This document shows positions 51,701 to 62,799 of a stretch of DNA of 64,000 bases, piece after piece (the first letter of the stretch is position 1; each line of letters begins with the position of its first letter). A program made the translations under genes and the position numbers. The DNA is from Daphnia pulex. Its lineage: Eukaryota > Arthropoda > Branchiopoda > Diplostraca > Daphniidae. Where the stretch lies: contig NC_060019.1 of assembly GCF_021134715.1 (NCBI RefSeq), positions 3,162,001-3,226,000 of the forward strand. The letters are read 5' to 3'. A model generated the notes under the pieces. That model did no database searches, was not told where the DNA came from, and saw only the letters and a program-made list of their open reading frames with translations.

Positions 51701-54700
51701 TGCTTGAAGTTGAAATTAGAAATAAGTCTTACTCTTTCTGTAATTTTTTTGCCCCCAAGGAGTCCTGCTGTTACTGAAGGACGACGTGGATGACTCGGAA
51801 TTGCTCACCGTTGACGTCGACATGGCTACACATCAAGGCAGTTCCAACTTATGATGTCAAAGCGATGTTGAGCTTGCATTGAAATTACCTTATTTCCTTT
51901 AGGATATTTCACCCCTCGTTTTAGATGTTTTTTTGGTGACTACACGTAGTTGAAGGTTGAAGTTAACTTTGAAGTTTGAACGCGAGCTTTTTAGTGACAA
52001 GTGGGTGCCGGCGTGTGGCGTGCGACTGACACTTTTATGTGATGTGGCCTGATGTGGCGGTCGTGACGCACAGGTCTTGGAGGTTAAGGATCGGCTAAAG
52101 GTTGCCAACTAGTTATTTGAACGTTGGCATCAGCTGTGATCCTGATTCCTGAATTATAAATTGCAAGATGCTGTTGTAGTCGTTTAGGCGGGTATGAATG
52201 ATGTCATTTATTGGCGATAATTACTTGGACTAATTAATTCGTTGTCTAAGTGTACCGCTATCGCGAAAAATGCGAGTCAATTTAATAACGTCAATTTGAC
52301 AATGTGGTCGAGAATCTTTTCATTTCCGGGACGAATACCCTAAGGCTTAACCCCCGTTCTCCGTGTGTCTCTTCAACGGTTGGCAGCCTCATTTCACCCA
52401 AATTGTCCATGTAACGCATTTCTGTCTGCCCTGCCCATTTGACATTACTAAAAGTCTTTCAAAGCTTGCCTTTTAGTTATTCTCCGCCTCTTACCATCAG
52501 AGTTATGCGCACTCTGCCAAATTGTGAGACTTTAACACACGGGTGCCAATCTTTTGCTCCGCCGCTCAAGTCGTCTTGAAGTTACAGCAAATTGATTTGC
52601 AAGCCGTTTCGTTGAATGCTCATCTCATTTTTAACGACTATGAATACATGGCGATGCAAGCATGAAAAATCAATTTAATTGTGTCTGACTATTGTGTCCT
52701 GCAAGGTCATAGGTCTTCTCACCTCGACAGAGAAGTTCTGAAAGATATTCGCTAATGCGGACGATTTGCTGTCATTAAATGATCGGTAAATGCAAGTGCC
52801 TTTCCTTGGGTACTGCAGTACCATGCCTTTGGCCTTTTAAAGGTAACCCGGTGAAAATGCTAAAAAGTTATTCGTTAGTTTATGCGGCTAGTGGTGACAA
52901 AGACATAGTATTTAACGGCATTGTAAGTACACTGTAAGTCTATTGGTGCCACTTTACAACATTTATTAGACCGACTACTTCGACAACACATCTACCAGGT
53001 ACTACACAAGGTTTCCGACCGTGAACCAACACTGATTTTCTGCATTGCTTCCTCCAAAAAAGCGATTTGATTTTTTCGTGTATTGATTTGTTGATTATAC
53101 CAGCGAAACACTAACAGGGTCCGGCCCATGATGGCCGGTAACGGTTCGTAGTTACCTTTTGTGTGCCGCGTGTGCTGCTGGTAATCTCGTAGTTTTGGTC
53201 AACTCTACACGATCTCCTCTTCTTCTACAACGCCAGGTGATGCGATTGCCGGGTGGGCGCCACTGTTTTCTTGTGTTGTCACCCAATGCTGACGATTGCA
53301 GCTTACCGCTTAGACGAGAATAGTCGTTTCCGGAAACAGTCGTGCAAGTAACCTATAAATGTAATGAATGGAAACACAAAGTCTTTTTACTCACACGAAT
53401 AATGAAAAAGTAAATGACTAGGACATCTCTATCGTAGAACTGAATTTGTAGATGAGGTATGCACGCTCTTTCTCGATCCATTATCGTGGCTGGCTGCCTC
53501 CCGAGTTTCTTTTCCATTTCTCCTTGTAAAAAGAATTCGCCGTAAACGAGCGTCTGCGCAAAGCAATCACGTCACACTTGATGTTGTCAAAATGTCATAT
53601 GAGTATTAAGTAATAACTAACAGCACATGGTTTGCCAGAGATTGATAGCGTTCGTTGATAAGCCACAGTGACTTTCACCATTCAACAGCTTTCGAGGAGG
53701 ATAACAATGTGAAAAGAGAAGTACCGCAATTTTTCTGCAAAAGCGAATTATAATGTTCCTTCCTGAAACTAATTACACACATTTTTAAGTTGAAGGGTGA
53801 TGGTGAAAATGTGGTTGTGATGGTGTCTTGCCAATAAGTAGGCCTAATTATCGTCCCATGGATAACTAATAGTGGGCTGTGACTTTAATGTAGGTTTGTA
53901 ATGATCGTTGAATCCCCCACACCACTTGCGGCAACCAAAGCTAAAGAGATATCGCTGCCATGGAAACATATAAACAGTAAAAAAGGAAATCTAGACTCAC
54001 TTACAACATTTACGATGATGTTTGGGTTATTGCAATGGACCAATTAAGAATCACCAACTTGGATGGGTGAAAAGGATTGAATGATTTATCATTTTAATTT
54101 CCTTGGCTCTTGGTCGACAGCGTACAGGACTGGTACAGATAACAGCATCCAACTTTTATGTGTAATTACCTTACGTCTAGTTGGTGATTTAGACTGGTTT
54201 GTATTTGTTCTCTATTTTGACTCTAGTTGTATTTTGGTCTGCTCTGACTACTGTACTTTTGTCCAGAGTAATAACTTTTCGTGTAATCACAAGACTCAAA
54301 CGATTTCAACCAAGTTTTCAGGAAACAAGTGATACATTCAAAACTTTGTATTCCTGTTGCTAAAGTTTAACAAAACTGTCGATCGCAATCATGAATTACC
54401 AAAATTAGGTGCAGCCATCTCTAAAGTGTTGTGGCACTGCCAAAAGCCATCTGTGGAGTTGTATGAGCACTGCGGTTGCCCATATGAACTTTTATATTCA
54501 AGAGCTTTCAGATTGCAAAACATACTACCTCGATTCCGGTTGACGCCTTACCTATAAGTTGTCTAAAAGTTTGTAAGAAGCAACAGCTAATGTATTTCAA
54601 GTTACCTTGCTTGACTAAAGCCGATCCTTATTCGTAAATATAGCCTTTAAACGTTCCACGACTCCGGCGAGTGCTATGCTGCATCAACGTTTCGGCCGTT

Positions 54701-54926
54701 TGGTAATAAGCAACAGTAACGCATATCTAAGTTGATTTAGTCGCCTGTTGGTGATGGGTTAAAGGCAGTAAAACAATTTCTTTTCCTTGTGGGTGGAATT
54801 GGCAGATGAAGTAAAGCACGAGAAAATGGGAGATGGTGAGCAGAAGAACTGGCCAGCAGTTTCACCCCACCACAGCGGCGAAACCTTGCAAGATGCCGGC
54901 AGAGTGCAAAGGGAACAGTTGTCTAG
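51701..54926. other. 3.2-kb region without supported gene
   Basis: Very few open frames occur on either strand and no repeat was identified by eye. It could contain 5' exons of the oxygenase-like gene that follows; candidate frames at 54081-54332 and 54357-54557 were not recognised. Confidence 0.35.
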
Positions 54927-55103
54927 GATGTTACGGATCATGCAAATTCAATTGACTCTGCAAGTGGTGCGGATGTGTTCCCTGTCGATAGTGCATACAA
55001 TTTCCAGCAGTGGCAAGCAGATGTTCAAGGCTTCCCCGTTACAGTTTCGAAGCAGGTTGGCATTGTAATCTTAGTTGTATTTCTGCTCACACATTGTTGT
55101 GGT

Positions 55104-55394
55104 TGTTGAGTGTAATTTGCGAAGTAAATGTAACATGAAATGGGATATTGCTTTACCAACTTAATTGTATTACCTTTAGATGTAATCTCAAGTAATAGAT
55201 CAAATAACAGGGTTAATACCTTACTGAATTGAGAAGAAGATATTCACAACCACACTTGTCAGTCACAGAGAGTCTAGTCCTAGCAGACAACATTTCTGTC
55301 TGACAAGAAGACAGGGGTAGGGTTGGTCTGGGTTTCGGCAACCAGATGAGGTTCCGCAACAAGGAATATAATGTTTGGACAAATACAAACAACA
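55104..55394 (-). repeat. Copia 3' LTR, 291 bp
   Basis: Matches 60063-60353 at a constant offset of 4,959 bases across its whole length. In element orientation it starts TGTTGTTTGTATTTG and ends CTCAACA. As the 3' LTR it supplies the polyadenylation region. Confidence 0.95.
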
Positions 55395-55403
55395 CTTTCC
55401 CTC
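55395..55403 (-). other. Copia polypurine tract
   Basis: On the minus strand GAGGGAAAG lies directly upstream of the 3' LTR, the expected primer site for plus-strand DNA synthesis. Confidence 0.75.
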
Positions 55404-55415
55404 AAACATTAATTT

Positions 55416-58400
55416 CTAAACAGGTACCAAAATTACTCCCAAAGCATCTCGAAGCTTTTCGAATCTTGGAGCTGCAAGAGGCTTAGTCAGAATATCTGCA
55501 ATCTGTTGTTCCGTGTTTAGGTAGACTATGTTGACCTTTTTACTTTCTTGCAGCTCTCTGATATGGAAAAGACGGACATCGATATGCTTGGTTCTCTGGT
55601 GAAAAGTAGGGTTATTTACAAGGGCAATTGCGCTTTGGTTATCACAATATATGGTAGTCGGACGCGCATCAATTCCGAGCTCTGACAGTAATTGTTGAAA
55701 CCAAACGGCTTCTTTTGTCGCATCTGCAGCAGCAACGAATTCGGCTTCAGTTGTCGAGAGTGCCACACATGGTTGGCGCCGGCTGGCCCAAGAGACAGGA
55801 CCTCCAAGATGAAGGAACACAAATCCGGAAGTGGAGCGACGTGTCTGCAAGTCGCCGGCATAGTCTGCGTCACAAAAACCAATAAGTGAAGTACTAGTGT
55901 TTCCAAAATGTAACCCAAAGTTTTTTGTTTTGATGAGATACGCCAGAATTCTTTTGACTGCTCGCCAATGCTGTTTTCCTGGTTTCTGAGCGTATTGGGC
56001 TACTTGTCCTACGGCATATGCAATATCAGGTCTAGTCATAACCATGATATGCATAAGTGATCCGACCGCTTCTCGATAGGGCACAGCTTTCATTTCATCT
56101 TCTTCTTCCTTGTTTTGAGGCGACATCTCAGGTGAGAGTCTACAGCATGGATCAGCAGGGATGGTGAGTGGTGTACAGGTGGACATGTTGAATTTTTCAG
56201 CTATTTTGACGACGTATTCTGGTTGAGAGATGTATACCATTCGCTTGGGACGATCTCGAATGATGTCAACGCCAATGAATCGGTGGGCAGGTAGAGAGCG
56301 AATTTCAAATGCCATTTTCAGATGATCCAGGATGTCTGTAAGAGTTTGTTTGCGGTTGCTCAGGATGATTCCATCATCAACGTAAATGATGAGTATAGTC
56401 AGCACCTCATCTATCTCCCCTTCTCGTTGATGTTGGAAATATACACACGGGTCAGCTTTGCTTTGGGTTAATCCAAATTTCATAATAAATGCATGAAATT
56501 TTTGATTCCAGGCTCGAGACGCCTGCTTCAATCCATACAAGCTTTTCAATAATCTGCACACCTGGTTCTCCTTCCCGGGGATGACAAACCCTTCTGGCTG
56601 TTTCATGTAAATTTCTTCCTGAAGGTCGCCATTTAGGAATGCCGTCTTGATGTCTAGCTGAATCATCTCCAGGTCTTTGGCTGCAGCAATAGAAAGTATT
56701 GTTCGAAGTGAATAGGGTTTTACTACTGGCGAAAAAGTTTCAACATAGTCAAGACCGTAAATTTGGGAGTAGCCTTTAGCCACAAATCGGGCTTTGAACC
56801 TTGGCGCTACTTCTTTGTAGCCAGGTTTGAACATGAAGATCCATTTTCCTTCTATCGGCTTTCTATCAGGTGGAAGTTCGCACACGGTCCATGTGGAATT
56901 TTTGATGAGAGATTCATGTTCGTCGAATATCGCCGGAATCCAATGGTCAGCATCCGGACCCGTAGTTGCTTCAACATAGCTGGATGGTTCCGCAGGGCAC
57001 ATCTTGGATTCTTCAGATTTTTCAAAAGATACAGCTGGAAGTCCTAGTGATTGTCTGAACGCTAGGTATTTCTTGGAGTAGCAGGGTAGACGTGATGATC
57101 TGCGGATGCCAATTGTTGATTCAGCTGGATCGTCTACTTCGATAGGGACTTCGGGATTATTTTCGTTGTTTTCCATTACAATGACTTCCTGTTCCTTTTC
57201 ACGGTCCGGGGCTTCTGTGGAAAGATTCGATGCTGGGGCCAGGTCGAGGGTAGAAATGGGAAGGTCGACAGCATCATCAGCATCAGCATCGACAGGATCA
57301 TCAGCTGGATCGGCTTCTGGAGTGAGATTGGTCGTAGTGTCATCCATGGAATCAGCAATCGGTGTTGGTTTCTCTTTGGTAGTTTCTATCCACTTAAGTG
57401 CAGTATTGTCCTTCTGCATCTTGTACATGACGGTCTCATCAATTTTAACATCATGGCTGACGATGATTTTTGGTGGGGAAGATATGTAGATCCTGAAGGC
57501 CTTTTGCGTGTTGCTTATCCCGACGAATGCCCCTTCTAGACATCTTGCATCCAGCTTCTTGACTTTTGGGCATCGTACAAACGCTCTTGATCCAAATGTT
57601 CGGATGTTGGACACATCTGGCTTTCTTCCATTCCACGCTTCGAACGGGGTCATCTTTATGGTGCTGGATAATACACGGTTCCGGATGTAAACCACATAAC
57701 CGACGGCTTCGGCCCAGAGTGTAGAAGGTAGATTGCTTGCAAGAAGTATGCTGCGGGCTGCGTCCAGTAGTGTCCTATTCGATCTTTCTGCAACACCATT
57801 CTGAGCTGGTGTGTTTGCAGCGCTGGTTTCATGGCGGATGCCCTTCTCAGTTAAAAATTTCTTGAAGTCGTTTCCACTGTATTCACCTCCATTGTCAGAA
57901 CGTAGCGTGCGGATGGTTTTTCCTGTTTCACTTAGGAGCGAGGCTATGAAGAGACGAAAACATACAGGTACCTCCGATTTGCATTTCATGAAGTAGATAA
58001 CTCTCCAACCAGAAAAATCATCTGTGAACAGGACATAGTAGCGCGCTTGGCCAATACTTGGAGATGGCATCGGGCCTTCAACATCTGAATGGACTAATTC
58101 ACCAATGCGAGTGGCTCTGGTTCTTCCGATCTTCAAAGGTTGTCGATGGAACTTCCCAAGTTCACATGCAGCACACAGTGTTTTCGGGATTTTTTCATTT
58201 GTCAGATGTAAACCCGATACGAGCTCTTCGGAGACCATCTTTAAAATGGTTTGATGATTCATGTGTCCTAATCGTTGGTGCCAGACTAGTAGTGAAGCTC
58301 GTAGACCGGCTCTGTATGCTGAGTCGATACGCCGCGTTGGGGTGATTGAAGCTGTGTGAGGTTTGAGATCTAGTAGATAGAGAGTGTTGCCGGAACGTTT

Positions 58401-60022
58401 TCCTGTCAGCACGAGTTCATCACCACGATGAATAGAGACCATATCGTTGGAGAAGCGAGCTTCCAATCCAGAGTTGGTAGCAGCAGCAATTGAAAAAAGG
58501 TTGGTACCAAGGCCAGGCACGTAAAGGACATCTTTGATAACTCTGGTGGATGATTGGTTGTTCACTTGGGCAGTGACTGTGATGTGGCCTTTTCCCAGTA
58601 CTTGAAGTTGCGTGTCCCCAATGCCAGAGATTGACCAGGTTCCAGTTTGAATTTGCTTGAAGTCTTCGAATAAGATTTTCTGGTCCGACATATGCTGGGT
58701 GGCCCCTGAGTCAGCGAAGAAGGCAAATGCACTGTTTGGGTCAAAAGATGAAGATGAGAGTAGTGCTCGATCTTTGTTTGCTTTCTCTTCTGCCTCATCT
58801 CTTTTCTTCTTTCGGCAGTCTTGAGTTTTGTGGTAGTGTGGGCAGTAACCGCATTTGACGTCGTCACGTGATGAGTGTTGGTTTACAAAACCGTTGCTGA
58901 CTCCATGGTAGATTCTGCTACCTCGTCTACTTCCACGGCCTCTTCCTCGTGTATGACCTCTGGCTGCAAAGGCTTGGCTGGAGTCATCAGGTCTTTCATA
59001 GGACTTGAGTACATTCTCTTCTGACCGCAGACGTTGCAAAAGATTGTCCATAGTTCGTTCATCAAGTGGAACGTTGGCCCATACAGATCTGACAATTCTA
59101 AATTTTTCGGGAAGAGTGGCCAGGGCTTTAGTCACGAGTTGCATCTCTTGGAGAGGTTGTCCAAGTCCAAGCTCTCTTAGTTTATCGGCAATGTATGAAA
59201 GTTTTCGGATGTGGGTTGTCATGTCATCCTCTATAAGTGGGTGAATGAGAATGAGTCCTAGTTCTTTAGTTATGCATTATGAAGTTGAGCATACCAGGTT
59301 GATGACTGAAGTCATAAAATTCTTGCCACAGGAGATGTAGGTTCTCTGCGGCTCTAAGTCGATACTGTGAATCCAATTTCGTCCACATGGCTGCTGCCGT
59401 ATCACAGGAGTAGAGACCTTCCTTCATTGGTTTCGTGAGAGTGGCAAAAATATAATTTCTGCATGTGACATCTCTCAAGATCCACGTATCAATTTGGGCA
59501 GCATTCGTGATAAGTTCAGGATCATCTGGATTGTCTCTTATCTGTAAGAGAGATAGATCTTTAGTCATGTGTGTATAAATGACATGCGAGAAATGGTATC
59601 TCATTAATGTAGGCATGTGTATGAGGACATACGTTAGATTCGTACATGTGGGCATGTGTGTGAATCGTACACGAATAAGATTCATACATGTGAGCATGTG
59701 TGTGAATCGTGCATGAGTTAGATTCGAACATGTGAGCATGTGTGTGAATCGTACATGAGTTGGATTTATACATGTGAGCATGTGTGTCACAAGTCATTAC
59801 GGAATACATATTGAATGAATGTGACTTGAGCATGTAGTGGTATGAGAATTGTTTTACCTCATCGGGCAGAGTGTGTCCAACTCTTGCTTCAACGAGTCCA
59901 AGTAGACCCAACTGTTGGAGTATAAGTCTGAGTTCATAACTCCATTCACGAAAGTTTGTGCCGTCAAACTTGGGCACATGATTAACATCCTTCAGGTGAT
60001 TTTCAATCATTTGGTTAGCCAT
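55416..60022 (-). CDS. gag-pol: Copia Gag-Pol polyprotein, coding region divided by two apparent introns
   Basis: Exon-like segments 59858-60022, 59295-59541 and 55416-59230 join at canonical GT-AG borders in exact phase (0, then 1) to give about 1,408 residues, the usual Copia length. Gag includes a KFDGTNFREW block at the start and ends in a zinc knuckle CGYCPHYHKTQDC. Protease is FADSGATQHMS, about residue 170 of the 1,268-codon last segment. Integrase has HHCC (HQRLGHMNH ... CAACELGKF) and the D,D,E core (HSDVEGP, RSDNGGEY, NGVAERSN). Reverse transcriptase has IQLDIKTAFLNGDL and YVDDGIIL (about residue 947). RNase H has DADYAGD, TEAEF and DNQSAI. All catalytic residues looked for are present and the frame is open. 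Stop at 55416-55418. It encodes everything needed for its own reverse transcription and integration. Confidence 0.85.
59231..59294 (-). other. Candidate spliceosomal intron 2 in Copia gag, 64 nt
   Basis: On the minus strand it starts GTATGC after CAACCTG and ends CTTATAG, with a branch-like ATAACTAAAG. It contains an in-frame stop, and its removal keeps the gag frame and length typical for Copia. Confidence 0.7.
59542..59857 (-). other. Candidate spliceosomal intron 1 in Copia gag, 316 nt, with minisatellite
   Basis: On the minus strand the donor GATGAG|GTAAAA and acceptor CTCTCTTACAG|AT border the segment, and exon 55-codon phase 0 is kept. The inside consists mainly of the 42-bp repeat described separately. 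Retention would add about 98 His/Thr/Met-rich residues and then a stop. Confidence 0.75.
59613..59788. repeat. 42-bp minisatellite inside Copia intron 1
   Basis: Units start at 59652, 59694, 59736 and 59778 (GCATGTGTGTGAATCGTACA... form), each 42 bp, with partial units at both ends. Because 42 is divisible by three, the unit reads on the minus strand as a 14-residue peptide repeat containing HTHAHM or FTHMLTC. Confidence 0.85.
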
Positions 60023-60039
60023 TTTGTGTCGTTACAGAA

Positions 60040-60062
60040 CACGTGAACCTGGGCCCATAACC
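60040..60062 (-). other. Copia primer binding site
   Basis: Directly inside the 5' LTR the minus strand reads GGTTATGGGCCCAGGTTC. GGTTATGGGCCCAG is complementary to the anticodon stem-loop of initiator tRNA-Met, the internal tRNA priming site known from Drosophila copia. Confidence 0.85.
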
Positions 60063-60353
60063 TGTTGAGTGTAATTTGCGAAGTAAATGTAACATGAAAT
60101 GGGATATTGCTTTACCAACTTAATTGTATTACCTTTAGATGTAATCTCAAGTAATAGATCAAATAACAGGGTTAATACCTTACTGAATTGAGAAGAAGAT
60201 ATTCACAACCACACTTGTCAGTCACAGAGAGTCTAGTCCTAGCAGACAACATTTCTGTCTGACAAGAAGACAGGGGTAGGGTTGGTCTGGGTTTCGGCAA
60301 CCAGATGAGGTTCCGCAACAAGGAATATAATGTTTGGACAAATACAAACAACA
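60063..60353 (-). repeat. Copia 5' LTR, 291 bp
   Basis: Same sequence as 55104-55394. As the 5' LTR in element orientation it supplies the promoter; no convincing TATA box was picked out by eye. The right side abuts the GTGGT target duplication. Confidence 0.95.
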
Positions 60354-61429
60354 GTGGTAATGCTTATGTTTTTGAAATTTTGTAGAACATCGGCAAGCTC
60401 CAAGATGTGTTCGGTCCCGGTTTGGATTCAGAAGGTAACGTCGAATTCTCTGGCTCGCTCACAGGTGAACTGCACATTGGAGACTTCGACTTGTCGTCTG
60501 CAGTCGTCCGACATTTACGACTTCCTGACGCAATGCAAGTCGTTGCAAAATGTGCAAAATTGGTCTTGTACAATGACAAGAATTGTTTAAAGAGCAACCT
60601 GTCCTCACGTGGGCATTGAACCAAAATCGGCACTGCAACACTTCAACTGCCTGTTGAAGGCGGGCACCAAGGCGGGAGCCTAAATGTTACCTATCACAAG
60701 AAGTTGAAGCGGATTGAAACTTACATCAGCAGCGACACTGGTTATTACTTGTCCGCATTTTTCAACAGCTCCGAGCATTTCATTGAGCCGGTTAGTCGGG
60801 GACACAAGTTGCTTGCGGTCTACGATATCCTCTGGGTCAATGCGAAAACGGTGATCCCAAAGAATTTTCCCGTTTTTTTTGCGTCCCTTCAACAGCTGAG
60901 AGAAGCCTGTGCACCCTGGCTCCAGAATCCATGAATGGGTAATGAAGATCACGGACGCCCGGAGACAATGGTGGAAACATTCCCTACTGGTACTGAAATT
61001 ACGCGCGACTCTCGTCAAGTTGGCCAGTTTTGGCAAAAACGGCGGGATTCCACCGTCACGGAGAGAGACTTGGTAGACAATGACTTTCTCTTTGTTCTCC
61101 TGCACACTTATGGCGAGTGGACGCTTGGATTTGAACTACTTCAAGGAGCGGATCGCGATTTAGCTAACCTTTTCCGCAATTGTGATTTTCTCGACGTACA
61201 CCTGGCCATGGCGTCGCCTCCGAGTTGGACGCCCAGCAGTGACAACGCCGAAACAGTCCAAGTGTCAAGTGCGATTGATTCCAGCAATGTGTCTAGAAAC
61301 TTGAGCCTCCAGTTGCAATGTGGTTGGCCTTATTGAGAACCAGCCGGAGAACGCGATTGGCAAGGACAGATCCAAGAGAGATTTTGTCGAAATTGGTTTG
61401 AGCTTTTCTCCGCGCGGTGTATTGATGAT

Positions 61430-61860
61430 TGTAGGATATTGCGCATTATGCGCAATACCTTTTCTCTCCTCCGTTCACTATGTGCTATCTGGCAACGCTG
61501 TCTACCAGACAAGCGCTTTCATCTGCTATTCCCCTCTTTTTCTAGTTCTGACTTCTGTCCTATTGATATATGCTCGTTAACGTGTGTAAGGATAGAATAT
61601 ACTATCAGATCCTGCCTCTAAACAAAGTGAATCTTATTGAAGAAAAAACCCTCCGGTAAGAGATGTATATGTGTATATATGTGTATATGTGTCACGCCAT
61701 CAACGTTATTCCCTGACGGGTAGACAATGATATACCACAATCGGGTACGAGTCTCATATTCTATGTATCTGATTTCCAACAGGTTATGGGCCCAGACAGC
61801 CACACGCTATCTGCTGCATAGACAAAATGAACTCTACCCATGAGAACACCAAGTATGATG
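61430..61860 (+). mobile_element. 5' end of a second, unrelated Copia-type element
   Basis: LTR 61430-61781 (352 bp) starts TGTAGGATATTGCGC with an inner TTGCGCATTATGCGCAA palindrome and ends TTTCCAACA. The primer binding site GGTTATGGGCCCAG follows at 61782. A gag start codon at 61827 opens NTKYDGANLPLRKLESLL, like the KYDG start block of Copia gag, before the frame ends. The LTR sequence differs from the complete element at 55-60 kb. The rest of the element and its 3' LTR are not in the window, so it is truncated. It also marks the end of the oxygenase-like pseudogene. Confidence 0.75.
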
Positions 61861-61930
61861 GAGCTAACCTTCCCCTGCGGAAACTGGAATCCCTCCTTCT
61901 ACCTCATCGGAGTGATCTCCAACAAGCATC

Positions 61931-62391
61931 AACTGCACTAGCTGACTAAGGAGGATGCAATCGTGTATTGCACACAGCAAGAAGGACTAACTTCACTAGC
62001 TGATTAAGAAAGATGCAATCACGTATTGCACACAGCAAGAAGGACTAACTTCACTAGCTGATTAAGAAAGATGCAATCACGTATTGCACACAGCAAGAAG
62101 AAGTAACTTTACTAGCTGATTAAGAAAGATGCAATCATGAATTGCACACAGCAAGAAGAATTACCGCACTAGCTGATTAAGAAAGATGCAATCATGTATT
62201 GCACACAGAAAGAAAAACCAACTGCACTAGCTGATTAAGAAAGATGCAATCATGTATTCCACGCAGAAAGAAGAACCAACTGCACTAGCTGATTAAACAG
62301 ATGTAATCACGTATTACATGCAGCAACAAAATCCAACTCCACTAGCTAAGTAAACAGATACAATCATGTATTGCACGTAGCAACAAACACC
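61931..62391. repeat. Tandem array, eight units of 57-58 bp
   Basis: Units start at 61931, 61989, 62047, 62105, 62163, 62220, 62278 and 62335, each built on the form AACTNCACTAGCTGATTAAG followed by AAAGATGCAATCATGTATTGCACACAGCAAGAAGAA. Each unit has a short inverted pair (TGCAAT...ATTGCA). Divergence grows towards the right. It is a minisatellite grown in the remnant of the second Copia gag; there are no unique spacers. Confidence 0.9.
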
Positions 62392-62799
62392 AACCTCCCA
62401 TGGCTCTCAACAAAGGGTGGAAGAAGAGAAAAGGTACGAGGACACTGAGGGTGAGATCCTGGACTGTAGAAAGAAGAACTTGAGGGCGAGTGGTTATATC
62501 ACACCCACAACTGAACTGTACCAACAGCGGGCCCATGATCTATTGCACGATCGCCTAACAGACGTGCAGAGCACTCTCAGCCAGATATCATGGACCTAAG
62601 ACCACCTGGGGGATTTCAATCGCTTCGACCTGGCGCTCCGACTCAACATTTCTGGGTGATCTAATGGAAGGTGTACCGGACGTGTTTTATACGTCTGAAC
62701 CGCTGTTATACCATCAGCACCCACATCATCACCTCTACCGCCCATGTATCACGTTAATCCTCTGTCAGCGTTACCGTCGCTGCTGGACAACCTCACGTG
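62392..62799. other. Spacer without recognised feature
   Basis: Short unsupported frames only. Confidence 0.35.

Larger units (their letters stand above)
55104..60353 (-). mobile_element. Complete Ty1/Copia retrotransposon, 5,250 bp
   Basis: Two 291-bp long terminal repeats with no difference seen by eye enclose a single gag-pol coding region on the minus strand. Each LTR has TG...CA ends (TGTTG...CAACA), and the element is flanked by GTGGT at 55099-55103 and 60354-60358, a 5-bp target duplication. Primer binding site and polypurine tract are both in place. Identical LTRs mean a very recent insertion. It lies antisense within a 75-bp intron (55056-60385 minus the insertion) of the oxygenase-like gene. 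Confidence 0.95.
54927..61336 (+). pseudogene. 2OG-Fe(II)-oxygenase-like gene, broken and carrying a Copia element in an intron
   Basis: Exon 54927-55055 (SAYNFQQWQADVQGFPVT) splices in phase 0 to an exon from 60386 (NIGKLQDVFGPGLDSEGNV ... KLVLYND). Then come TLQLPVEGGHQGGSLNVTY (about 60,640) and SSEHFIEPVSRGHKLLAVYD (about 60,770-60,830). After an in-frame TGA at 60932-60934 follows a C-terminal block ending GADRDLANLFRNCDFLDVHL (about 61,150-61,205). Block order matches large uncharacterised proteins with a prolyl-4-hydroxylase-like domain, known mainly from fungi. The iron-binding HxD segment between KLVLYND and TLQLP is not recognisable, and a frameshift lies there. With that lesion and the TGA, it is probably a pseudogene. 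Upstream exons were not identified; the downstream end is cut by a second Copia LTR at 61430. Confidence 0.65.

Noticed and set aside
61931..62391. CRISPR-like array
   Set aside because: Units are contiguous with no unique spacers, in a eukaryotic context; it is a minisatellite.
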